Shown here: positions 32,808-38,707 of the stretch, piece after piece | Position numbering within the stretch: position 1 is the first letter of the stretch | Layout of the letters: each line of letters opens with the position of its first letter | Assembly: GCA_904374805.1 (NCBI GenBank) | Contig: CAJFEW010000032.1 | Location: 1-38,707, forward strand | DNA length: 38,707 nt | From: an uncultured Neglectibacter sp. | GTDB lineage: Bacteria > Bacillota > Clostridia > Oscillospirales > Acutalibacteraceae | Direction: 5' to 3' | Translations under genes and position numbers: made by a program | Notes under the pieces: model-generated | Databases searched by the model: none | Told to the model about the DNA's origin: nothing | What the model saw: only the letters and a program-made list of their open reading frames with translations

Positions 32808-33749
32808 ATGACGATAGCGTTGGCAATTCTGGGCCTTGTGCTGGTGGCGGGCCTTGTGGCTTGGCTGTGGGCCATTGGGCCCCACCTGCCCCGGGCGGAT
32901 TTTTCCGCCTTTCAAACCTACGATTACGCCCACCGGGGGTTGCACGACAAGGAGAAGGGTGTGCCGGAAAATTCCCTGATGGCCTTTGACCTGGCGGTGC
33001 GGGGCGGCTTCGGCATGGAGCTGGATTTGCAGCTGACCCAGGACGGCCAAGTGGTGGTCCACCACGACCGGACCATTGCCCGCACCTGCGGGGTGGACCG
33101 GAACATTGACCAGATGACCTATGAGGAGCTGTCCGGCTACCGGCTGTTCGGCACCCAGGAGAAAGTGCCGCTGTTTACAGAGGTGCTGCGGCAGGTGGAC
33201 GGCCGCACGCCTCTGATCGTGGAGCTGAAAAGCTACACCCGCCAGGAGGAGCTGTGCCAAAAGGCAGTGGACCTGCTGCAGGGATATGAGGGGTTGTACT
33301 GCGTGGAGTCTTTTGATCCCCGGATTGTGCGCTGGTTTAAAAAGAACCAGCCGGACATTGTCCGCGGCCAATTGATGGAGCGGCTGCAGGCGGGGCAAAA
33401 CGGCCTGACCCGGGCCCAGGCCTTTTTTGGGCGGAACCTGATGACCAATTTCCTCACCCGCCCCCACTTTGAGGCGTACGACTTCCACGCCCGCCACACC
33501 CTGTCCCTGCGGGCCGCCCGGCGGGTGTGGGGCATGCAGGAAGTGAGCTGGACCCTGCGCTCCTTGGAAGACTACAAGGCTGCCAAGGAGGAGGGCTGCC
33601 TGTGCATTTTTGAAAAGTTCCTGCCCTTGGAGACCGGCGCCCGCAAGCGGTTTACCTTTGCCGACTTGCTGGCAGACGCCAAAACAGCCGCGGTGTGCAC
33701 GCTGCGCACGGCGGAGAAGCCGGAGAAAGCCCCCGGCGGAAAACTGTAA
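32808..33749 (+). CDS. Glycerophosphodiester phosphodiesterase, membrane-anchored
   Basis: A 313-residue GDPD-family enzyme that splits glycerophosphodiesters into glycerol 3-phosphate and an alcohol. One N-terminal helix (residues about 3-23) anchors it. The barrel motifs are H42-R43-G44 (YAHRGLHD), PENS (53-56), E71 and D73 (MELDLQL), and H85-H86-D87 (VVHHDRT), the metal and catalytic set of the family. The start is the ATG at 32808 after GGGAGGAAACC. Likely works at the membrane surface on lipid head groups or teichoic-acid precursors. It shares its upstream palindrome with the divergent GH31 gene. Confidence 0.92.
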   Translation: MTIALAILGLVLVAGLVAWLWAIGPHLPRADFSAFQTYDYAHRGLHDKEKGVPENSLMAFDLAVRGGFGMELDLQLTQDGQVVVHHDRTIARTCGVDRNIDQMTYEELSGYRLFGTQEKVPLFTEVLRQVDGRTPLIVELKSYTRQEELCQKAVDLLQGYEGLYCVESFDPRIVRWFKKNQPDIVRGQLMERLQAGQNGLTRAQAFFGRNLMTNFLTRPHFEAYDFHARHTLSLRAARRVWGMQEVSWTLRSLEDYKAAKEEGCLCIFEKFLPLETGARKRFTFADLLADAKTAAVCTLRTAEKPEKAPGGKL

Positions 33750-33853
33750 AGCGGAACAAAGCTATCTATTTTGCTGAAAACCAAAGGAATTATTACTTGA
33801 ACTTTATGCAATAGGGAGAAAAGAAAAAAGCGCGGGAATTTTTTGAAAAATCC

Positions 33854-33882
33854 TTGCAAATTCTGAGGTTGTATGGTATCAT
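33854..33882 (+). promoter_or_regulatory. Promoter of the S10 ribosomal operon
   Basis: ttgcaa (33854-33859) and tatcat (33877-33882), 17-bp spacer, with an extended -10 TGG. An A/T-rich hairpin (33835-33853) lies just upstream. The 100 nt between the phosphodiesterase stop and here hold no gene. Confidence 0.8.
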
Positions 33883-33888
33883 AACTGA

Positions 33889-34201
33889 GCGTGACTGCAC
33901 AGGCGTTCCAGACAAGGGAGCGCCCGATATGCGATGAAGCGGGAGGTTGCGGCCCACTGCGGCCGGTTTTTCCGTGGAGTATGTCCGATTTGAAACCGGG
34001 CGAAGGAATTTGAAGGGATGGAACCGCCGGGAGTTCCCGGAAGGCCGATTTTGCGCCCTTCAGAGGATTGATATGGGTTTGTCCTTGCCCCGGAGTCCGT
34101 GAAAAGCGGATTTCCGGTTTTTCTATGTCCAGGGTGGAAACACCCGGAACAGTGTAAAAAACCCAGCCCGCCTAAATGAAATGACTAGGAGGCGATTTTG
34201 A
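33889..34201 (+). promoter_or_regulatory. Long structured leader of the S10 operon
   Basis: About 313 nt of untranslated RNA precede rpsJ. It carries several possible hairpins: ccggga/tcccgg around 34030-34043, the attenuator-like hairpin at 34090-34122, and a clean gggtg-gaaa-caccc stem (34132-34145) with a GAAA tetraloop. The segment around 33935-33995 (GGGAGGTTGC ... GTGGAGTATGTCCG) looks to me like sequence shared before rpsJ in other clostridia, but I could not check it. Autoregulation by a ribosomal protein, as with L4 in E. coli, is a reasonable inference. Confidence 0.6.
34090..34122 (+). terminator. Attenuator-like terminator inside the S10 leader
   Basis: ccggagtccg pairs with cggatttccgg (one bulged T and one wobble), then five T (34118-34122). 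It sits 80 nt before rpsJ, so it cannot end a gene and must act, if at all, as a conditional stop for the operon. Confidence 0.6.
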
Positions 34202-34504
34202 GTGGCAGTCAAGGAAAAGATCAGAATCAGAATCAAGGGGTACGATCATCAGCTGGTGGACCAGTCTTCTGAGAAGATTGTGGCCACTGCCAAGCGCACC
34301 GGCGCCCGGGTTTCCGGCCCTGTGCCGCTGCCCACCGAGAAGCAGATCATCACCATCCTGCGTGCCGTCCACAAATATAAGGACAGCCGGGAGCAGTTTG
34401 AGATGCGCACCCACAAGAGACTGATCGACATTCTCCGGCCCAGCAACAAGACCGTTGAGGCTTTGATGGGCCTGGAACTCCCCGCCGGCGTAGAGATCGA
34501 GTAG
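34202..34504 (+). CDS. rpsJ: 30S ribosomal protein S10
   Basis: A 100-residue S10, standard length, part of the 30S head; in E. coli it also acts as NusE in antitermination. The whole sequence is typical, with [16 protein letters not shown] at the start and [20 protein letters not shown] near the end. The start is GTG (34202) after TAGGAGGCG. First gene of the operon. Confidence 0.98.
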   Translation: MAVKEKIRIRIKGYDHQLVDQSSEKIVATAKRTGARVSGPVPLPTEKQIITILRAVHKYKDSREQFEMRTHKRLIDILRPSNKTVEALMGLELPAGVEIE

Positions 34505-34556
34505 GAGGGTCATGTTGGAGAGATCCAACCAATAACTCTACAGGAGGAAAAGAAAG

Positions 34557-35189
34557 ATGAAAAAAGGAATCATCGGCAAGAAGGTCGGCATGACGCAGAT
34601 CTTCGACGAAAAGGGGAAGGTCATCCCCGTGACGGTCATCGAGGCTGGCCCCTGCGTGGTCACCCAGAAGAAGACCGAGGAAAACGACGGCTACAACGCT
34701 GTGCAGATCGGCTTCGGCGACCAGAAGCCCCAGCGGGTTTCCAAGCCCCTGGCCGGCCACTTCAAGAAGGGCGACGTCGCCCCCAAGAAGACCCTGCGCG
34801 AGCTGCGCCTGGACGACATCAGCGCCCTGAACGTGGGCGACCTGATCAAGGCGGACACCTTCGCCGCCGGCGAAAAGGTGGATGTCACCGGCAAGAGCAA
34901 GGGTAAAGGCTACGCCGGCGTGATCAAGCGCTGGAACTTCCGCCGCTTGAAGGAGACCCACGGTTCCGGTCCCGTTGCCCGCCACGGCGGTTCCAACGGC
35001 GCCTGCTCCACCCCCTCCCGCGTGTGGAAGGGCCTGAAGATGGCTGGTCACCTGGGCGCTGAGACAGTCACCGTGCAGAACCTGACTGTGGCCAAGGTGG
35101 ACGGCGAGAACAACCTGATTGCGGTTAAGGGCGCCATCCCCGGCCCCAACGGCGGCATCGTCGTGATCCGCGACAGTGTGAAAGCGTAA
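34557..35189 (+). CDS. rplC: 50S ribosomal protein L3
   Basis: A 210-residue L3, with the N-terminal [17 protein letters not shown] and the central [18 protein letters not shown] motif that reaches into the peptidyl transferase centre. The protein sequence is normal. In the 52-nt gap after rpsJ a small stem gttgga-gaga-tccaac (34514-34529) with a GNRA loop precedes the ribosome site ACAGGAGGAAAAG. Confidence 0.98.
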   Translation: MKKGIIGKKVGMTQIFDEKGKVIPVTVIEAGPCVVTQKKTEENDGYNAVQIGFGDQKPQRVSKPLAGHFKKGDVAPKKTLRELRLDDISALNVGDLIKADTFAAGEKVDVTGKSKGKGYAGVIKRWNFRRLKETHGSGPVARHGGSNGACSTPSRVWKGLKMAGHLGAETVTVQNLTVAKVDGENNLIAVKGAIPGPNGGIVVIRDSVKA

Positions 35190-35206
35190 GGGAAGGAGGA
35201 AGCAGA

Positions 35207-35830
35207 ATGCCTACAGTAGCAGTTTTGAACATGCAGGGCCAGGAAGTCGGCAAGCAGGAGCTCAACGACGCCGTCTTCGGCATTGAGCCCAATGTGTCCG
35301 TGATGAACGACATGGTGAAGAATTACCTGGCCAACCAGCGGCAGGGCACCCAGTCCGCCCTCACCCGTTCTGAGGTTTCCGGCGGCGGCAAGAAGCCCTG
35401 GCGCCAGAAGGGCACCGGCCGGGCTCGTCAGGGTTCCACCCGGGCTCCCCAGTGGACCCACGGCGGCATTGTATTTGCCCCGAAGCCCCGGAGCTATCGC
35501 TACACCCTCAACAAGAAGGTGAAGCGCCTGGCTATGAAGTCCGCCCTTTCTTCCAAGGTGCGGGACAACGAGATGATCGTCATCGACCAGATCACCGCCG
35601 ATTCCTATAAGACTAAGACCATCGCCGACATGCTCAAGGCGGTGGGCTCCGAGAAGAAGGCTTTGATCGTGCTGAACTCTATGGACGAGAAAGTGATCGC
35701 CTCCGCTCGGAACATCCCCGGTGTGAAGACCGCGCAGGTCAACACCTTGAACGTTTACGACATCCTGGGCGCCGACAAGTTTATCGTCGTCAAGGACGCA
35801 GTCGCCAAGATTGAGGAGGTGTATGCGTAA
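35207..35830 (+). CDS. rplD: 50S ribosomal protein L4
   Basis: A 207-residue L4, whose extended loop ([19 protein letters not shown]) lines the exit tunnel and includes a macrolide-resistance hot spot. The sequence there is wild-type-like. In gamma-proteobacteria L4 represses its own operon; whether it binds the leader here is unknown. The stop overlaps the rplW start (TAATG). Confidence 0.98.
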   Translation: MPTVAVLNMQGQEVGKQELNDAVFGIEPNVSVMNDMVKNYLANQRQGTQSALTRSEVSGGGKKPWRQKGTGRARQGSTRAPQWTHGGIVFAPKPRSYRYTLNKKVKRLAMKSALSSKVRDNEMIVIDQITADSYKTKTIADMLKAVGSEKKALIVLNSMDEKVIASARNIPGVKTAQVNTLNVYDILGADKFIVVKDAVAKIEEVYA

Positions 35831-36120
35831 TGGCAGCACAGGACATCATCATCCGCCCCATTATCACTGAGAAGACGATGGCCGGAAACAGCCAGAAGAA
35901 GTACACCTTTGAAGTGAACAAGGCCTCCACCAAAATCGACATCAAGCGTGCGGTGGAAGAGCTTTTCGGCGTCAAGGTCAGCAAGGTGAACACCCTCCAT
36001 GTCAGGGGCCACATGCGCCGCCAGGGCCGGTATGAAGGTTATACCAGAAGCTGGAAAAAGGCCGTTGTCACCCTGACGGAAGACAGCAAGACCATTGAGT
36101 TCTTTGAGAGCATGATCTAA
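35830..36120 (+). CDS. rplW: 50S ribosomal protein L23
   Basis: A 96-residue L23 at the tunnel exit, the docking site for trigger factor and SRP. It shows IIRPIITEKTMAG at the start and KVNTLHVRGHMRRQGRYEGY in the middle. It starts in the rplD stop codon, so translation is coupled. A hairpin-rich 112-nt gap follows. Confidence 0.98.
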   Translation: MAAQDIIIRPIITEKTMAGNSQKKYTFEVNKASTKIDIKRAVEELFGVKVSKVNTLHVRGHMRRQGRYEGYTRSWKKAVVTLTEDSKTIEFFESMI

Positions 36121-36232
36121 AAACCGCCCAAGGCGGCGCAGGCAAAGGCCTGCGGCAGACATGCAAGCCCAAAGATGGGCACGAATGGGAGGCGCCGCTC
36201 CCGCAAAGCCAAAATAGGAGAGTGAAAACCAA
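36121..36232 (+). other. Hairpin-rich gap between rplW and rplB
   Basis: 112 nt, much longer than the other gaps in this operon. Up to four short stems line up: ccgcc-caa-ggcgg, gcaggc-aaag-gcctgc, gccc-aaagat-gggc and gggag-gcgccg-ctccc. No coding frame. It may shield or process the mRNA, or regulate rplB. Confidence 0.55.
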
Positions 36233-37066
36233 ATGGCAATTAAAACCTACAAGCCGACCACCGCGGCAAGGCGGAACATGTCCGTGACGGATTACGCCAG
36301 CCTTTCCAAGAATGGTCCGGAGAAGAGCCTGCTGGCTCCCTTGGATAAAAAAGCCGGCCGCAACAGCTACGGCCGCATCACCGTCCGCCATCGCGGCGGC
36401 GGCAACCGCAAGAAGTACCGCATCATCGACTTCAAGCGCCAGAAGCACGACGTGGAAGCCACTGTGCTGTCCATCGAGTACGATCCCAACCGCTCCGCTT
36501 TCATCGCCCTGGTGCAGTATGAGGACGGCGAGAAGCGCTATATCCTGGCTCCCCACGGCCTGAAGGCTGGGGACAAGGTGGTTTCCGGTGCGGAAGCCGA
36601 CATTAAGCCCGGCAACGCCCTGCCTCTGAAGAACATCCCCGTGGGTACCTTCATTCACAACGTGGAGCTGTACCCCGGCAAGGGCGCTCAGCTGGCCCGT
36701 GCCGCCGGCATCATGGCTCAGCTGATGGCCAAGGAGAACGGTCTGGCCCTGCTGCGCCTGCCTTCCGGCGAGCTGCGCAACGTGCCGGAGACCTGCATGG
36801 CTTCTATCGGCCAGGTTTCCAACATCGACCATGAGAACGTGAAGATCGGTAAGGCCGGCCGCAAGCGCCACATGGGTTGGCGTCCCACCGTGCGCGGTTC
36901 TGTAATGAACCCCAATGACCACCCCCACGGCGGCGGCGAGGGCAAGAGCCCTGTGGGCCGTCCCGGACCTGTCACACCTTGGGGCAAGCCGGCTCTGGGT
37001 TACAAGACCCGCAAGAAGAAGAACCGCAGCGATAAGTTTATCGTGAAGCGCAGAAACGGCAAGTAA
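36233..37066 (+). CDS. rplB: 50S ribosomal protein L2
   Basis: A 277-residue L2, needed for subunit joining and peptidyl transfer. The key C-terminal segment [30 protein letters not shown] is reported here in parts ([14 protein letters not shown], then [15 protein letters not shown]) and carries the conserved His. Start ATG after AATAGGAGAG. Length and sequence are normal. Confidence 0.98.
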   Translation: MAIKTYKPTTAARRNMSVTDYASLSKNGPEKSLLAPLDKKAGRNSYGRITVRHRGGGNRKKYRIIDFKRQKHDVEATVLSIEYDPNRSAFIALVQYEDGEKRYILAPHGLKAGDKVVSGAEADIKPGNALPLKNIPVGTFIHNVELYPGKGAQLARAAGIMAQLMAKENGLALLRLPSGELRNVPETCMASIGQVSNIDHENVKIGKAGRKRHMGWRPTVRGSVMNPNDHPHGGGEGKSPVGRPGPVTPWGKPALGYKTRKKKNRSDKFIVKRRNGK

Positions 37067-37093
37067 GGCGCACGGGAAAGGAGCAGAGAAACT

Positions 37094-37366
37094 ATGAGCA
37101 GAAGCTTGAAGAAGGGACCCTTTGTTCAGCCCGTGCTGCTGAAAAGGATCCAGGCTATGAACGAGGCCGGCGAGAAGAAGATCGTCAAGACCTGGAGCAG
37201 GTCTTCCATGATTTTCCCGGATTTTGTCGGCCACACCATTGCCGTCCACGACGGCCGCAAGCATGTGCCGGTGTACGTCACCGAGGACATGGTGGGACAC
37301 AAGCTGGGCGAATTTGCCCCCACGCGGACCTTTAAGGGCCACGCGGGCGCGAAGACCTCCAAGTAA
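37094..37366 (+). CDS. rpsS: 30S ribosomal protein S19
   Basis: A 90-residue S19 of the 30S head. It has [18 protein letters not shown] at the start and [12 protein letters not shown] near the end. Start ATG 27 nt after rplB, with GAAAGGAGCAG ahead. Confidence 0.98.
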   Translation: MSRSLKKGPFVQPVLLKRIQAMNEAGEKKIVKTWSRSSMIFPDFVGHTIAVHDGRKHVPVYVTEDMVGHKLGEFAPTRTFKGHAGAKTSK

Positions 37367-37386
37367 GAGAAAGGAGAGAATAGAGC

Positions 37387-37722
37387 ATGGAAGCGAAAGC
37401 AGTTCTGAATTATACCCGCATCTCTCCCCGCAAGGTGGGTCTCGTGCTGGATCTCATCCGCAACAAGCCGGTGGACCTTGCCGCCGCCATTCTGAAGCAC
37501 ACCCCCAAAGCCGCCTGCGAGGACCTGGAGAAGCTCCTGAAGTCCGCTGTGGCCAATGCTGAAAACAATTTCAACATGGATCGGAACAGCCTGTACGTAT
37601 CCCAGTGCTACGTGACGCCCGGACCCATCCTGAAGCGGATCCGTCCCAGCGCCCACGGAAGAGCGTTCCGGGTGCTTAAGAGAACTTCTCACATCACCAT
37701 TGTGGTGGCGGAAAAAGAGTAA
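37387..37722 (+). CDS. rplV: 50S ribosomal protein L22
   Basis: A 111-residue L22 whose hairpin ([20 protein letters not shown]) forms part of the exit tunnel. The sequence is normal, with no macrolide-resistance-type duplication. Start ATG after AAAGGAGAG. Confidence 0.98.
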   Translation: MEAKAVLNYTRISPRKVGLVLDLIRNKPVDLAAAILKHTPKAACEDLEKLLKSAVANAENNFNMDRNSLYVSQCYVTPGPILKRIRPSAHGRAFRVLKRTSHITIVVAEKE

Positions 37723-37740
37723 GCGGTAAGGAGGCAAATT

Positions 37741-38487
37741 ATGGGTCAGAAAGTGAATCCCCACGGTCTCCGTGTGGGTGTTATCAAAGACTGGGATTCC
37801 CGCTGGTTCGCAAAGGACAACGAGTTCGGCGACATCCTGGTGGAGGACTACAACCTGCGCAAGACGCTGAAGAAGCAGCTCTACGCCGCTGGGGTCCCCA
37901 AGATTGAAATTGAGCGCGACGCCTCTAAGGTGCGCATTCACATTCACTGCGCGAAGCCCGGCATGGTGATCGGCAAGGGCGGCGCGGAGATTGAAAAGCT
38001 GCGCCAGCAGTGCGAAAAAATGCTGGGCAAGCCCGTTGTGATCAACATTGTGGAAGTGCGGCAGCCCGACCTGAACGCCCAGTTGGTGGCGGAGAACATC
38101 GCCTCTCAGCTGGAGCGCCGGATCTCTTTCCGCCGGGCCATGAAAGGCTGCATCGGCCGCAGCATGAAGCTGGGCGCCAAGGGCATTAAGACCAAGGTTT
38201 CCGGCCGTTTGGGCGGCGCGGACATCGCCCGCAGCGAAGAGTACCACGACGGCACCATTCCGCTGCAGACCATCCGCGCGGACATCGACTATGGCTTCGC
38301 CGAGGCCAACACCACCTATGGCCGCATTGGCGTGAAGGTTTGGCTGTACAAGGGCGAGGTCCTCAACGACAACCGCTCCAGCCGTGAGCGCAACGAGCGC
38401 AGCGACCGTGGCGACCGCCGCCGGGATGACCGTCGGGACCGCCGTGACCGCCGCCCTTCGGGAAATAGGGAAGGAGGCCGCAGATAA
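37741..38487 (+). CDS. rpsC: 30S ribosomal protein S3 with Arg/Asp-rich tail
   Basis: A 248-residue S3. The KH domain carries [17 protein letters not shown] and the core ends near residue 211 ([11 protein letters not shown]). It is followed by a charged tail of about 37 residues rich in Arg and Asp (repeats like [14 protein letters not shown]) that ends EGGRR; such tails occur in some Firmicutes but vary in length. The tail may contact mRNA at the entry channel. Start ATG after AAGGAGGC; stop overlaps rplP. Confidence 0.97.
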   Translation: MGQKVNPHGLRVGVIKDWDSRWFAKDNEFGDILVEDYNLRKTLKKQLYAAGVPKIEIERDASKVRIHIHCAKPGMVIGKGGAEIEKLRQQCEKMLGKPVVINIVEVRQPDLNAQLVAENIASQLERRISFRRAMKGCIGRSMKLGAKGIKTKVSGRLGGADIARSEEYHDGTIPLQTIRADIDYGFAEANTTYGRIGVKVWLYKGEVLNDNRSSRERNERSDRGDRRRDDRRDRRDRRPSGNREGGRR

Positions 38488-38707
38488 TGTTACTTCCAAA
38501 GCGCGTGAAATACCGCAGAGTGCAGAGAGGCCGCATGAAGGGCAAGGCCCTGCGCGGCAACAAGGTGACCTATGGCGATTTTGGCCTGCAGGCTCTGGAG
38601 CCCGCATGGATCACCTCCAACCAGATCGAGGCCGCCCGTGTGGCCATGACCCGTTACTGCAAGCGTTTCGGTAAGGTCTGGATCAAGATTTTCCCCGACA
38701 AGCCCGT
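38487..38707 (+). CDS. rplP: 50S ribosomal protein L16, partial
   Basis: The first 73 codons of L16, cut off by the window end. It begins [20 protein letters not shown] and continues [13 protein letters not shown], matching L16. The ATG overlaps the rpsC stop (TAATG), with GGAAGGAGG upstream. As the next gene in the normal S10 operon order it confirms continuation to the right. Confidence 0.97.
   Translation, partial: MLLPKRVKYRRVQRGRMKGKALRGNKVTYGDFGLQALEPAWITSNQIEAARVAMTRYCKRFGKVWIKIFPDKP

Noticed and set aside
1-38707. CRISPR arrays, insertion sequences, phage or toxin-antitoxin genes
   Set aside because: I found no regularly spaced repeats, transposase, integrase or toxin-like genes by reading through the window.

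Overview
The window looks like a chromosomal segment from a GC-rich, anaerobic, Gram-positive bacterium of the Clostridia, most like Oscillospiraceae such as the Flavonifractor/Lawsonibacter group. The taxon is inferred from several signs: strong AGGAGG-type ribosome binding sites, near-consensus sigma-A promoters (many with extended -10 TGn), lipoprotein signal peptides, an oxygen-sensitive pyruvate formate-lyase, a DUF134-NifX protein, and a Firmicute-type S10 ribosomal operon. I see no phage, insertion sequence, integrase or CRISPR array, so this reads as core genome plus transport and sugar-metabolism accessory genes.

Layout. (1) 74-3705, minus strand: pflB-pflA-GNAT operon, headed by a promoter, a ZTP (pfl-motif) riboswitch and an overlapping intrinsic terminator. 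(2) 3818-3951: a tiny zinc-ribbon gene broken by a one-base slip. (3) 4374-7852: a heterodimeric ABC exporter with one degenerate and one consensus ATPase site. (4) 7972-10596, minus: a PMCA-type Ca2+ P-type ATPase starting at TTG. (5) 11131-17664: a complete dipeptide/oligopeptide ABC importer operon (binding protein, two permeases, two ATPases) with a 377-nt structured leader and ribosomal-gene-like codon use. (6) 17784-19690: a MATE exporter and a small Smr-domain protein. (7) 19806-20238: terminators, a long palindromic element and tRNA-Leu(CAG). (8) 20334-25920: a second complete peptide importer operon with ordinary GC-rich codon use. (9) 25912-29980: an aldo/keto reductase-ferredoxin, a metallo-beta-lactamase-fold hydrolase, a GH172 (DUF2961) enzyme and a DUF134-NifX fusion. 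(10) 30263-33749: a divergent pair, GH31 alpha-xylosidase (YicI type) and glycerophosphodiester phosphodiesterase, separated by a 70-bp palindrome. (11) 33854-38707: the S10 operon rpsJ-rplC-rplD-rplW-rplB-rpsS-rplV-rpsC-rplP, cut off inside rplP.

How it fits together. PFL makes formate, which feeds 10-formyl-tetrahydrofolate; the ZTP riboswitch would raise pflB when that pool is low. The two peptide importers share the same gene order, and each has a hairpin between the binding-protein gene and the first permease gene. That suggests excess binding protein is made relative to membrane parts. GH172 and GH31 point to use of fructan-like and xyloglucan-type oligosaccharides. The most interesting non-coding signals are the ZTP riboswitch, the S10 leader with an internal attenuator-like hairpin, the hairpin-rich leader of the first peptide operon, the palindrome beside tRNA-Leu and the palindrome between the GH31 and phosphodiesterase genes. 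I did not find a clear new defence or biosynthetic system.
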